The notes: generated from the letters alone by a model not told the origin. A stretch of DNA of 64,000 nucleotides from Nematostella vectensis (GCF_932526225.1 NC_064042.1:1471001-1535000); one strand, 5' to 3'; shown: positions 12,201 to 24,177, numbered from the stretch's first letter. Numbers and translations: made by a program.

Positions 12201-15200
12201 GTGCCAACTTCGGTCAACGCTCCCCTGAGCTAGAAAAAGAGTTATCCGCCCTTCGTCAGAAGGTACACAAGCTCGAGAAGGATAACGAGGCTCAGCGAAA
12301 CAACATCGCACGTCTGGAGAGTGACATGCAAGACAAGGAAGACCAGATTGACGCCTTGAATAGAGAGCTGGATGGCAAGGGTACGAGTGATGCTGACCTG
12401 AGAAAGGAGGTGATTGAGCTGAGGACGAAGAACAAGACGCTTGAACGAGATGTCGATGAACTTCTTGATGATAAGAAGGACTTACAAGAAGAGCTGGCGG
12501 ATCTTAGGCCAAAGGTCGAGAAACTGCAGACCCAGCTGGATGCGACCACGACACAAAGGGACGACCTAAAGAACGCTCTCGCTGATGCCAATAACACCAT
12601 CCTTAAGCTGAAGGAGGAATTGAACAACGCGGAGATGAGGGCTTCGCAGCAAGAGAAGGCGAACAGCAGTCTCGGAAAACTCGTGAAGAAGCACGAGAAC
12701 ACGATCGCTGACCTTATGCAGCAGCTGAAGGAAGCCGAGGCAGATGTAGAGTCTCTAAGACGCGAGCTTGTCTCTGTCAACGCAAAGAATGATCTGTTGA
12801 ACCAAGAGAAGAAAGATCTTGTGAAGAAGATCAATGACCTGAAAAAGAGGATCACTGAGCTGGAATTAATTATAAACACGCTCAAGGACGAAAAAGAAGC
12901 GTTGGAGCAAGACGTCAACTCGATGTCTTATAAGATCAGCAATCTGGAAACCAAGGTCAAGAACTTGGAGAAAGAGAAGGCGTTTTACCAGAAGGAGAGC
13001 GAGGAATTGGAAGCAAAGAACCGTAGAATGAAGAACGAGATCCTGCAGCTTCAGAACCAGCTCAAGGACAAAGAACGCATGTGCGAGAACCTAGCAGCAG
13101 AGGCCAAGCAACTTGAGGCTTCTAATAACGCGTTAAAGAGGGACAAGAAAGCGCTAGAAGACGAGATCAATCTGCTCAAGATGCAGCTCGAATCCAGCAA
13201 ACACGCCAACGAAGTCAGCCAGGAAAGGATCAGGGAACTTCTAGCGCAGCTCGAGAGAGCTTCGATGCAAGTAGCCGCCCCTGTCAGTGTGAGCGTTGTA
13301 GAATCCGCCCCGACAATGATGTTTGAAGAGCCGCTGCAGTCAGAGCCTGATGATCGCATTTACGAGCTGGAAGCGCTGTTGAAAGCAAGCAAGGAACGGG
13401 AGGCAGCGCTTAGGCAGGAACTTAACGGCTACAACGCCAAACTGAACAAGCTTGAGGCTGAGAACCAGTATTTGAATGAACGCTTGATCGAAATCCAACA
13501 CGACAATGCTGTTCTTGAGAGGAAGCTTCGCGAGGCAGAACAAGCTTTGAGCAAAGCCAATCTCGAAAAGGAAGAGTTGAAAAAGCAAATCAATGACTTG
13601 AGCTCTAGGGTCACCGCGCTCGAGAATCAGACCGAGGAAGATGCCGTTGAGAAGAAATCGCTAAAGAATCAACTTGATAAGGTGAACAAGAGGGTGACTG
13701 AGCACCAGGATGAGCTTATGAATCTGGATCAGTCTCTAGTGGAACACAAGATCGCTGTTGATGCACACACCAAGGAGAAGACCCAGAGAGAGGCACTGTT
13801 AGATAAGCTGAGAGCCACAAAAGACTACTTGGAAGAACAGAATGAATCTCTAAAGGCAAGTTTGGATGCGGCGCGAGATTCAAACGACCTTCTCAAAGCT
13901 GATCAATCAAAGCTGCTGAAGGAAATCGCGGACTTGAAGAACGATAAGAATCAGCTGAAGCAAGCCAATCAGAAGCTTGGGCACGATAGGGAGCGCGCCG
14001 TGGAGGACGCCAAGGACGCTTTTGCTAAGATTAAAGATCTCGAGAAGCAGCTTGAAGATGCGATCGAGAAGCGAAAACATGCCGAGCAAGAAAGTGATGA
14101 GCTTGAAGCGGATTTGCAAAAACTGAAGGACGAGCTTGCGAGTACAAAGCGACACATTGCAGACCTTCAAGACAAACACGAGGCACTCAAAGATGAGCTT
14201 GACAAGACAGAGGATGAAAATGATGCGCTTAGAGACAAGAAGAAGGAGTTGGAGGCGGAGATCGAGGAGCTGAAGAGAAAACTTGCCGAGTCGGAGTTAA
14301 ACATCCCGATCCAGCAACCGATAGTCGAAGCTCAGAATGTACAGATCGTACAGTCTAGCCCAGATTTTGATTTCGGCGATTCAGACGAACTCAGGCGTCT
14401 ACAGGAAGATAACATCAGCCTCAGACACAAGAACAGCGAGCTTGAAGCTGAAAGCAAGTTGGCTGACGATAAGAGAAAGGACCTCAATGACCAGCTGGTC
14501 GGATGCCATGGAAAGATCTCCAAGCTCGAGTCGCAGCTGAATGTTGCCAATCAAAGGAAGTTTGAGCTTGAGAAAGCATTGGATGAGGCTAACAAAGAGC
14601 TGAAGCCCTTGAGTGATAAGTACGACCGGGCATCTCGAGACCTTGATATCTTACAGAAGACATTGGATGATACCCAGAGCAGGCTGGCCAACGCCGAGAT
14701 GACTCTTGATGCAGAAACAAGCAAGAAGAAACAGCTTCAGGAAGACCTTGATGATGCTATGGAGGATCTTCATGAAAAAGATACAGAGCTAAACAAGACC
14801 AAACGAAAGCTTCAAGAGCTACAAGCCATCCTTGAGAGCGGCAACGGTGACTCGAACCACAAGGATGAGCTCATTGAGAACTTGAAAAAGGAAATTGAGA
14901 GTCAAGAGAAGGAGATAAAAAAGCTCCGAAGGGACGTGCTGTCCGCGCAGAATTCTTTAGATCAGAGCATGCAGAAGAGAGACGAGCTCGACAAGGCACT
15001 ATTTGTTGCGAAGCAGCAGCTATCCGATGACGAGCTGACGATTGGCAACCTCCAGCAGGAAAATGAGTTCCTGAATGAGAGTCTCAAGGACACTCACGAG
15101 CGTAATGTCGAGCTTGAGCACGAACTGGCGAAAGCAAGGAAAGAATGTGCCTCCCTTAGGTCTCAACTGGATGAAAACAACATTCGCATGAGGAAGGCCA

Positions 15201-18200
15201 CTGAAGAAGCCGACATCTTGCAGAGACGGGTGACGGAGTTGCAGGCCCTGATTGATGCGTTAAATAAAGATATTCTTGATCGCGATACAATCATTAATCA
15301 GCTCCGATCAGGAAGCAGCAACGTCGGCGACGAGATAAACGCTTTGAAGAAGAAGGTGGCTAAGTACAGAGATGACTACCAGAAGAGCCAAGACGAGGTT
15401 GCAATGCTACAGCTCAAGCTGCGTGAAAGGAATGTCAGTGTGGTGCCGAGCGAGAGTAGGATTACAATCTTCCAGCAAGACAACGAGAAACTCAAGAACG
15501 AGCTGGCAAATGCCCAAGCGATGGCTGCTGACCAGAAGGCAAACTACCAGAACGCACAGAGGGAGATCGAAAGGCTCCAACTAGAGCTTGTTACTGCTAC
15601 ACAAAAACTAAACCATATGGAAGCCAGAAACGAAGCCCTTGAGGATGAAAGAGAACGACTGAAGAAGGATAATAGCGCTCTTCAAAAGGAAGTCTCGAGT
15701 CTGAAGATTCAACTCGATGCTTTGAAACACGAGAACAATAAGCTTCAAAACGAGCTTACATTGCTGCAGAAGAAGCTGCAAGCTCTGCAACAACAGCTTG
15801 CCAACGCAGAGGGCAAAAAAGGAAGAAAGGGCAAAGAAGGCATCAGTGCAAAGAAGGTTGAAGATCTGGAGTCATCCTACCAGAGTGCCCTTCGCGAGAA
15901 AGAGGGTGCCAAAGGTGATCTTTTTATTCTAAAGCAAAAGGTCTCCAAGCTTGAGAGCGACCTCGCTGAAAATGAGAGAGAGAATGAGGCCTTGGAGCAC
16001 AGCCTTGAGTGCCGAGACAAGAGAATCTCCGAACTGGAGAACAGTCTCAAGAGTGCACAAGACAACCACATGGCGGACAAAAACGAGATGCTTCAATGGC
16101 GTAAGAGATGCGCTCAAGCCGAGCAGGATCTTCAGGCAAGCAAGAACCAGCAGACTCGCCTTGAACAGCAAAAGGCAAACCTTGAACAGAAGATCAAGCA
16201 CCTTGAAGACGATCTAGAGCAAGCAAACAAGAGGATTGACGTCCTAGAGAATGCTCTAGCCGACCAAGATAGCGAGTCAAAGTATGGGGAATTCCTCGAC
16301 CAAGAAAATCGCATCGCTGAGCTCGAGTCATCGCTCAAAGCGGCACTAGAAGGGAAAGCTAAAGCAGAGGCGGAGTTGCAGAAAAACAAGAGCAAAATCT
16401 GGGATTTGGAGGATGACGTTAAGATGCTTGAGCTGAAGGTAGACCAACTGCAGAAAATGCTTGCAGAGACGAACAAGTTGAATGACAAACTAAAGAAAGA
16501 CCTCAATAATTTAAAGAGAACCTCGTGGGACCAACGTAACAACTACAGCGTTGTAAAGAAAGAATCAGACATCCACAAGAACAAGGTAGAGATGGCCGAG
16601 AAAGAGCGTGATGAGTTGGAGAGCGAGCTTAACCGGCTGCGCAAGGAGCTGGCGGATGTGCGCGCACAGAGAGAAAAGCTAAACGTGGAGAAGAACGATC
16701 TAAAGGTGTCACTTCACAAAACAAAGAGCCATCTTGCCGAAGAGGAGATGGAAAATGAGAAGCTTGTTAAAGAGAATGAGATTCTGAAGGTCGAGTTGGA
16801 GCAACTGAAGAAGGAAATGATGGCATTGAAGGTAGAGATGGAGAATATGCAGATGGCGCCTGTGCAAGTCGCGACAGTCGAAGCCGTAGAAAGCAGTCCT
16901 TTTGACTTTGATGAGCTGGATGGGGCCAAGCGTGACCGAGACAAGTACCAGCTTGAGAAAGAAGAAGCCGAGAAGAGACTCCAAAGCTATGAAGATGAGC
17001 TTAATGAGAAGCAGAAGCAGAAGGAGAAAGCGGAAGATAACTTAAAGGCTCTGAAAAAGAGGATCTCCGATCTGGAAGTTGATAATAAGAACCTGGAGAC
17101 TGCTCGCGACAACGCAGTCTACGAGCGAGATATTGCAAATCAGAAGTTTGTAGAGCAGAGAACGGACAATGAGGTCCTGAAGGAGGAGAAAGAGAAGCTT
17201 CTTATGCAGTTGAAAGATTTGCAGAACGAGGTAGCTCGTCTAGAGAACCAGCTCGAAGATCTCAAGAAAAGGAATGCTGATTACGAGAAACTGCTGGCAA
17301 AATCAGGCAACAAGGACGACCTTCTGGAAAATCTGCGAAAGAGAAACAAACAACGTGAAAACGAGCTCCAGAAACAGATCGCCGACCTACAGAGGAAGCT
17401 TAACGAGGCAGAAAGCAAGATAAGAACTGCAGACGAGAAAGTACAAGATGCCGAGAACGAGCGAGACGACATGGAACATCGCAACAAACAGCTACGCGAC
17501 GACGTTGTCAACTTTCAGTCAAGAATCACAGAGCTTGAGCACAAGAAGAAGAAAGCTGACGAAAAGATTGAGGAACAGGAAGACGAGATCCATGAACTCT
17601 TGGACAAGCTTGGAGGTATGTCTCAGACTGATGGCGGTGATTCGTCCGACTTGGAATCGCAAATCGAGCGTTTGAAGCGAAGCAATGTCAGACTTGAAGA
17701 TCAGAACAAGCAGAAAGATGCAGAGATCAATAGCCTGCGCGAACAGCTTGACGAGTACAGAAACAGGCTGGAAAAGGGAACCGGTGATTTGGAGATTCAT
17801 CTTAGAAATATCGGGGACAAGAGCGAAATCTACCGCAAGGACGCGCTTGACAAAGGTAATACCATAGAAAAACTACGCGCCGAGAAGCTCCAAGATGAAA
17901 TCGAGATCGAGAATTTGAAAGCGGAGCTGGAGTCTTTGAGAAATGAGAACGCAGAGAACGAAAAAGAAATCAGCCACCTCGAAGAGGATGCAAACAAGCT
18001 TGGCGAGGACAAGAACGAGCTTGAGAACAAAATAATTGAGCTGACAAACCAATACAAGCTCAAGCTCGCAGAACTCGAAAACGAAAACGATCTCCGCAAT
18101 TCAAGAGTAAAGAACCTTGAGAACCTGTGCAAGAAGTACGAGAAACAGATCCAGGAGCTCCGAGAGCACAATGCAGTTGCCTTTGACCCATCTTCGTCAA

Positions 18201-18706
18201 CAACACTCATCTTAGACGTGGACAAGCGCGGCAGAAAACCAAACCGCTACGTGTCCTACACAGAGAGCATGATGGAGCCCCAGAACCGCAGCCTTTACCG
18301 CCCCAAGAGCCAGGAATTCAGCTTTGAGAAAAGCAAGACCGCACCCGTTAGCGAGAGGGTCCAGCCTTCCAAGTCTGACTCAGGGAGGGTAGAGTCGGCT
18401 CCAACTAGGAACGGGAACGCGAAGATCGACGATAGCATTGATGTCGATGTGAGTGTCGGAGGTCGTGAACGGCCAAGGTCCGGCGGCAGGAGAAGAGTAG
18501 ATGAGAGCATCGTAGCACCTTCGGTAGCCAGGCGTGACAAGTCGAGCCCTGACGATGGCCCAATGAGCAGCACCAGGATCGACGAAGACGAGGCGCGTGC
18601 CAAGCGACGAGAGGCGCGCGAAGCACGACGGTCCCGTACACGCGATAAGGATGACGGGAAGGAGTCATCACGTGATAGAAGTAAGGAGGAGTGCAAGAAC
18701 CAGTAA
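288..18706 (+). CDS. giant coiled-coil protein, 14-exon gene, about 2,944 aa
   Basis: Exons read from GT-AG borders with continuous frame: 288-557, 921-1079, 2336-2437, 2526-2672, 5518-5748, 6212-6358, 6484-6660, 8055-8159, 8564-8770, 8939-9130, 9710-9736, 9991-10284, 11197-11392, 12126-18706. They sum to 8,835 nt including TAA. Introns 1-12 are all phase 0 and intron 13 is phase 1. The ATG at 288 has A at -3 and an upstream in-frame stop at 225. Nearly the whole protein is heptad-rich, charged (E, K, Q, L, N) coiled coil with no motor head, membrane segment or signal peptide. Short non-helical linkers interrupt it near residues 371-391, 1132-1155, 1487-1507 and 2330-2350. From about residue 2770 the tail is non-coiled, Ser/Arg-rich and basic. 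A structural filament, cytoskeletal or centrosomal scaffold role is plausible, but I do not recognise the family; resemblance to myosin rods or golgins may be compositional only. Exon borders are inferred without transcripts, and intron 4 (2.8 kb) could hide another exon. Confidence 0.85.
690..870. repeat. GC-tract repeat inside intron 1
   Basis: Two related blocks carry CCCCCTCCC next to AATATTTT (near 760-790 and 820-845), embedded in otherwise AT-rich intron. The layout resembles degenerate short interspersed elements seen elsewhere in the window, but no clean terminal repeats are visible. Confidence 0.3.
1080..2335 (+). other. intron 2 of the coiled-coil gene
   Basis: AT-rich intron between donor GTAGTT and acceptor TTTCAG. 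I see no second gene, RNA gene or clear mobile element in it. Confidence 0.6.
2637..2822 (+). repeat. 93-bp tandem duplication across the exon 4 donor
   Basis: The exon 4 tail plus donor (from 2637, GAGAACCAG onward) recurs at 2730 with about three quarters identity, including the GTACGG-type donor and the downstream GCCCTAAAAGGCAGGG-like intron sequence. The second copy carries an in-frame TAA at 2757 and looks decayed. The period is 93 bp. Confidence 0.75.
2673..5517 (+). other. intron 4 of the coiled-coil gene (2.8 kb)
   Basis: Contains the decayed exon 4 tail copy, several CCCTTGT-rich direct repeats near 4200-4310, and three spaced copies of a CGCGCACT..TC(A)TCGAGT element near 5151, 5258 and 5338. 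The small open frames here show no recognisable protein. Confidence 0.55.
5715..6011 (+). repeat. copies of the exon 5 tail and donor in intron 5
   Basis: The exon 5 end, GATGCGCGCCAAGAAGGA (5715 onward) through GAATGAG|GTAAGAG, is repeated at 5822-5862 with an intact-looking GATGAG|GTGAGAG donor. A shorter piece, AAGAATGAGGTAAGAAG, recurs near 5994. The copies are separated by purine-rich sequence. They could act as decoy or alternative donors. Confidence 0.65.
6661..8054 (+). other. intron 7 of the coiled-coil gene
   Basis: AT-rich, 1.4 kb, between GTACAT and TTGACAG. No gene or clear repeat was seen. Confidence 0.55.
8171..8295 (+). repeat. 36-37 bp tandem repeat just after exon 8
   Basis: Four imperfect copies of GGGAAGCCTGTGGCAAATA start at 8171, 8207, 8243 and 8280, beginning 11 bases after the donor at 8160. 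They are intronic. Confidence 0.7.
9265..9665 (+). repeat. 41-bp minisatellite, about 9 copies, in intron 10
   Basis: The core GAGGTTACATGGGGTAAGTG recurs every 41 bases (ACATGG at 9325, 9366, 9407, 9448 and on to 9653), with G-rich spacers. Most copies contain GGTAAGTG, a strong 5' splice-site match. A related piece, ACATGGCAAAAAGG at 9251, resembles the end of exon 10 (ACACGGCAAAGAGG at 9117-9130), so the array may derive from that exon/intron border. Confidence 0.8.
9710..9736 (+). CDS. 27-nt microexon (exon 11) of the coiled-coil gene
   Basis: GTCCTATAG precedes and GTACGG follows a 27-nt segment that reads EEAMNTLKQ in phase 0. It lies between exon 10 (ends 9130) and exon 12 (starts 9991). 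It adds nine residues without disturbing frame, so it could be constitutive or a cassette exon. Heptad character fits the surrounding coil. Without transcripts it is a good candidate rather than certain. Confidence 0.6.
10285..11196 (+). other. intron 12 of the coiled-coil gene
   Basis: AT-rich, about 0.9 kb. The open frame at 10729-11052 is a low-complexity, T-rich translation with no recognisable domain. I see no gene. Confidence 0.5.
11393..12125 (+). other. intron 13 of the coiled-coil gene
   Basis: 0.73 kb. A fragment of the dispersed 'GGCGG(C/T)TGACAGAG' repeat family is at 11575-11602. An ACGCATTGA(G/A)CGTTG(T/C)ACACA element occurs twice, near 11967 and 12077. Confidence 0.5.
12126..18706 (+). 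CDS. terminal 6.6-kb exon of the coiled-coil gene
   Basis: One uninterrupted exon encodes about 2,192 residues, roughly three quarters of the protein. It follows CTTAG at 12121-12125 and takes up frame from a phase-1 donor at 11393 (g + gt = Gly). Such a long intron-free block after 13 small exons suggests growth by internal repeat duplication or loss of introns in this part. Antisense open frames throughout are a by-product of the GAG/AAG/CTC-rich codon use. Confidence 0.9.
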
Positions 18707-18807
18707 GCAGAAAAATGAGTCTTCACTTTCGAACACTGAGAGACTAAGAGAATGACTTCCCTCACATCAAAACTAACACGTTCTACAAGAATATGACGCC
18801 TTTTCGT

Positions 18808-18813
18808 ATTAAA
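18808..18813 (+). terminator. candidate polyadenylation signal (ATTAAA)
   Basis: The ATTAAA variant lies about 100 bases after the coiled-coil stop; a second ATTAAA is at 18952-18957. No canonical AATAAA is closer. Inferred from motif only. Confidence 0.3.
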
Positions 18814-18995
18814 GCACGGGGGAAATACCACGTGTTTATCACGTGATAACCTTCCTGTACCCTTATTTTTTACATAAATAATCAAGAACAAAATCAAAAA
18901 CGGAGAAATACAAATAAGTCGTACTTAGGATATACTCGACGCTTGCGACACATTAAAAGTTAAGTAACCATACTCAACCTATGTGTATAAGTTTA

Positions 18996-19109
18996 TCTGT
19001 ATATCCTAAAACCAGCATCTCCCGAACTATCTGAGCCGAATATTTCTTAAACCCAGCGAGTTTTAAAGAAAGAGCTCGGGTTTTTTGGGGTTTTAGGATG
19101 TATAGATAG
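18996..19109. repeat. fold-back pair after the coiled-coil gene
   Basis: TATCTGTATATCCTAAAACC near 18995-19013 pairs with GGTTTTAGGATGTATAGATA near 19089-19108 with two mismatches. The interior also contains partly complementary CCCGA/TCGGG. It could be a small foldback element or a 3'-end RNA hairpin. Confidence 0.5.
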
Positions 19110-20847
19110 CTTCACGCACACATTAGCACAAGCACCAGCATCTTGATAACATTTCAACAGTTTCGCCCCCTCCTAATAGACGAAGGTCTTACCCCCTACC
19201 AAGCAAAGTTGCATAGCACGCGATAATTGCCAAACTAAGCGGAATGACATTTGTAATAACCTTCAGACAAAATGGCCGCCATCTGATTTCCCTCTAAAGA
19301 AAGGACAATAGCACAACGGCAACACAAGAAAATCTTTAAAGAAGAAAATCGTTACTAAACAATGAAATGGAGCAAATGCTGAGGCTTTTAGCGGCAAAAG
19401 GACGTTTTTCTGTTGTTTTAAGTTTTTGTCTAAAAATTTTCTTTCAAAAAAGGGAAAACAAAATGGCGCCCAATAGGTGCACACTCCCGTTTAACTTCTG
19501 AAATGCTAATGTGAACAAGGTGCTGTGAAAACACGTAAAATTGCAAGGAGTCAACGAATATTAACAGTAATGGGTTATTGAACAAGAATAAATGACCTCG
19601 CCTGAGTGCCGGTGATTACGTACCGCCTAGCGGACGGTATTTTATAAGAATCGACCTAACTTACAACTAGGCTTGATCACTGATAGCCTCGTTAAGAAAA
19701 CTTTAATTAAGACCATAGGGGACTGTATTTTTTGCATCCTTCATCTTTTTCTATAAATTAGTTAACTGAAAGTCACTTGGAATGAGCAGATTTCCAGAAC
19801 ACGACGGTGATAAATTTGCTTACAATCAAATGTAATTTAGATAGTACTCACCAACCGTCAATGCTATAACTAAATAATGATGTATACTTAGTTGATAAGA
19901 CATTAAGTCATACAAAAAGTTAGCACTACAGAAAGATGTAATGTTAGGTTTTTCATTTATATTAAAGGTAATTGTAATTCAACCGCCATTGATTAGCGCA
20001 TTTAATAAATACGATTTTGGTTATTCTGTTGATTAGTTGTGCCTGAATAAGTAACAATGCGATCAGACGAGTTTTACATAAATCCTAGTTCCTAGCCATC
20101 TCCTCTATTTAAACCCTGGACCACGGAAAATTAGTGACGTCTCTCCTTTAATTAAAGGTCCTTTCACACAAATATTTTTCTCTTTTTTCTCAAAGCTTTT
20201 CTCTTTTTTTAATCCAGAAATGCACGCGCGAGAGTGCTTATAAGAGATATAGACTAAGTTATTTTTAAAGAATATCTGTCAGAAGTCATAGCATATAAAA
20301 CAAAAAGCAATTGAGAGAAAGCATCAATTTTTATCGACTGATTTTCATTTTAGGTAGATTGCGATATGTTTTATTAAATTTGAAGTGAAAAATAAATCTT
20401 TGTTTTCAGATGTTTTAGAGTTTCTCATTTAGAGTCTCATCGATCTGTCTTCCGATTTTTTATGAAAACGATCTTACATCTTTGCCGTACAAACACTAAA
20501 AGGCCTCCTTGGAGGGCCTCCAGGCATTGCCACTAACAGTCGCTTTCTACAATCGATATCAAATATAAGAAGAACTTTACCATTTCTAGCCTCAAAAGCA
20601 GGGAGAAATCATCGAAGACAGGCATCTAAATTGCGATAAAAGACTAAAAATCGATCAATAGCAAACACCGTATTTGACTGAGTAATTATTTTTTTGCTTG
20701 TGGTGAAATGTAGTCGTTAGGCGACACCGCGGGGTATACTTTATCCCTTTTCAATATCGTTTATGTCTCTAATTAAATCGTATGCTAGGATTCAGTACTT
20801 TTTGAAAATAAAGTTATAAAATCTGAGCGGTTATCTATCATACCTTT

Positions 20848-21150
20848 AGCACCACAAGTAAACACACTACACTATCAAACACAACACAAGCCAACACGGA
20901 CACAAGCCAACACAAATGCTCGGTTTGCTACGGTGCGACGGATTAAACAGCACCACAAGTAAACACACTACACTATCAAACACAACACAAGCCAACACGG
21001 ACACAAGCCAACACAAATGCTCGGTTTGCTACGGTGCGACGGATTAAACAGCACCACAAGTAAACACACTACACTATCAAACACAACACAAGCCAACACG
21101 GACACAAGCCAACACAAATGCTCGGTTTGCTACGGTGCGACGGATTAAAC
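20848..21150. repeat. three identical 101-bp tandem copies
   Basis: Each copy begins AGCACCACAAGTAAACACAC (20848, 20949, 21050) and ends GGATTAAAC. By eye the three are identical over all 101 bases, so the duplication is recent or held uniform. The unit contains its own sub-repeat (CACAAGCCAACAC twice). Confidence 0.92.
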
Positions 21151-22542
21151 AGCAACAATAGTGGTGGACCCTCCGATGAAATTCACTAGAAGGATATTAT
21201 TGACGACCCTTCAATATGAAATGACCAACTTTTGGCGGCCCTATAAACAAACCCCTGGGTGCGTGATTGAAGCGGACTGTGATTAGCGGCGTGATAATAT
21301 TCGCCATTGTACCCCCCCCCCCCCCTCCTCCTAGTTTCTGAGCGTATTTCCTTTCACCTAAAAGTTTTTAGGGTTCTTGGCCAACACAAGACACGCATTT
21401 ACGGCTACCAGTTTCTTTCTCATCAAAATATGGTGCCGTTTCTTCTTCTCCTTCCACACCACGTAAAGCTTATTGGCTCATAATCTGCGTAATCTTTGAT
21501 AGTTAATCTCATTCGTGCTCTTACTAAATAAAGCGGATTGATTTTGGGTGACCGAAAAGCGACCAGAGTATAAATAATGAATCTTTACAATACCACTAAG
21601 TTTAAATGCGGGCTAAAGTTAACAAGGGATACACATGCTGAGGTCATGACCACAAACATATGGTGAAAACAGGGCTCTTAAGATCGATGATGCAATATCA
21701 GTCTTACTGTTATGAAAAATACAGTGCAAAGAGCCTTGAGTCGCCAAGACACACGCGGAAAGGGAAGCTCTACTGCTGGATATTTCAGGTATTTTGTGGC
21801 AAATTATCAGTAAAACACATGGCTCTAGCGCTCTTGAGCAGGAGCTGCTACAAATGGGAAAAAGGCCTAATTTCCGCATAGTTTTCTAAACGAGTCACTA
21901 GTTAACTATGGAGTTGCAGAAGGGTGCGTGACTGTGTGTTTGGCGTCCAAGATTCATCCAGAAAAACAAAACAAAAATTAAGACCAAAAACGTTTTCACG
22001 TGTTAAAGGTCTTTATGAGAGGAACAGTTTTACTTGATAATATCAAAGACTTATCTTACAGGCAGAGAAAAAAGGTGTGAAATGGTGGCTCATTCGAGCC
22101 TATTCGATAGCCATGTGCTAGTGCATGCTGTGGACTATAGTTAACGTTTCCCGTAATTTGGAAGTCGTTCTTGCATCTTGCATTATTACTTCTATTGAAA
22201 ACGTAGTTCATAGTTTATTTTTTGCCAATACTTATACTGTTTGCATTAAAAAAATATAAAAAATGAATGAGCAAGGAAGTCCAGAGAAGCCATATGCGTT
22301 TTCAATAGAGAAATGCTAGATTCTTAAGTCAAAATAAAACCGAAAACTAATGACACGAAGGTTAGCGACTGGACGCTTATTGCCATGTTCAATAATGTGC
22401 GAAGTCGCCTCCGCGTATAGGTAGACGTATACCGTGTTTGTGTCACCAGTATTTCGGGGGTCTTGGTGGCCGCTTAAAGGAGGGTGGCTGCAATGGAGGT
22501 GGCCGCTTAACAGAGGTTTAAAATACAGTGTTTGTTGCCGCT

Positions 22543-22857
22543 TACCGTAATTGCTCGAATAAACGCTTATCAAATTTTATCCCGTCCAAGCGAGGCGCTT
22601 ATTCGGGCGAGGTCCTTATACCGGGGAGGCGTTTATTACAAAATCGCTTATTACATCTCTAGATAGAATCTCTTTTTAACAACGTGCATGGGGTAAAAAT
22701 CTACCCAGATCAATAACATAACAAGCTTTCAATTATGTAATGTTGTGACGGGAGATACTGTCAGTTTTCGTTACTTTCCATCCTCAGCGTCTATTGAGTG
22801 CATTACATTAGGGAAGGCGCTTATTCGTGGGAAGCGCTTACTCGAGCAAGTACTGTA
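22543..22857. mobile_element. short inverted-repeat element (MITE-like), 315 bp
   Basis: The left end TACCGTAATTGCTCGAATAA and the right end, read in reverse complement, TACAGTACTTGCTCGAGTAA match at about 22 of 26 positions. The interior repeats (A/G)GCGCTTATTCG and GCGTTTATTAC motifs. There is no coding capacity. The ends and interior resemble the element at 59515-59986, so both probably belong to one non-autonomous DNA transposon superfamily. Confidence 0.65.
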
Positions 22858-24177
22858 ATAAATGCGCTAACATTGCACCAAAGGCTTGCATTGCGTCTTT
22901 ATCAAATATCAGTCTTCTTTTAGTTTTAAGTGTCAGACATCATTAATCATCTTTTTTGCATGCAATATGCCCTACAAAAAAGGCCATTTATCGAAAGCAC
23001 TTGTGTGGCGCCTCCTAAACTGAACTTTCTAGAAGATACAGAGCTGACGAAGAGAAACGATTGACAAGTATCATTTCACACACACAAAAAATCCAATTTG
23101 TAAGTAGCAAACCGCAAAAATAATTAAAAGCAAATTAAAAATGATATTCAAAAGAAATAGATAGGTCTTTTAAGTACATAAAGCGTTTTGTGATAATGGT
23201 GTCGGTTGTCATGGAAATCACATGCAGACAAAGCATACAAAACATACTTTCTTTATGCTCAGCATTGTGGGATGTTACTCCTTCGTGTCGTTTTGCCAAA
23301 CTCTACCAATCTCTTGGGAGGTATTTCTTCAGCAATTTTAACAGTAATTAATCGAGGGAGATGGGGTTATTGGCCACTTTAACGGAAGGATGAATAAGTG
23401 ATTTGCTTTATACCATTTCTAAGTCAACATTATCCTATTAGTTGTATTACTGACGATGGAGGGCTAAAAAGATAAAACTAAACGCTCGATAAATAAACAC
23501 ACTTCTGACATGATTGACACCTTTTCCATTGTTCTTGCAAGTCCTTTATTCTACAAAAATACCTATGAATAATTTACAATCTTAAAGAACTTGGAGGGCT
23601 TGATGTATCAGCAGGGAAAAGTGGAGTTTAATCTGAACTCAATAAATATGAATGAGGTTAATGACCAGAATACTAATGAGGAAGAGTAGGCTAAAAACTA
23701 GATATTAACCGTGAATATTAATGAAGGACCATCATATTAAACCTTGAGTAGAAATAGGCAAAAAAAACCACCACTTTTTCGCCACAGATTAACAATGTGA
23801 TTACAAGAACGATTGAAAATTTATAATGCATCGATTTCATTGTTATGAAAGCATTCTCGCAGCGTGCTCACACTGAAAACCCGAGTTACGAAAATTTTGC
23901 CATTCAACTCCACCTTTGGATCCGTGCTTGGAGCAGCCCCGCTCTGTCTGAAAGTTAATTTTGATTGTGTACAGTATTTATCTAATGAGCTTTCCAAATT
24001 TGTGCAATCAACCACCAACTCTTCTGGGTTTTCTTGCAGGTCAATAATAACCTGAACCTTGTTTGATTTTTTTCCAAAAAGGTCAACTATTTGGGTTTTC
24101 TTACTTTCCCCCGGTTTAAATTGTTATATACTAGGTATAGATCCTGTAATAAGCCAGTTAAATACCTCGGACGTCGG

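Noticed and set aside
12292-18225. Numerous antisense Ser/Leu/Phe-rich open frames opposite the large exon
   Set aside because: Shadows of GAG/AAG/CTC-rich coiled-coil codons; no conserved domain and no independent exon structure.
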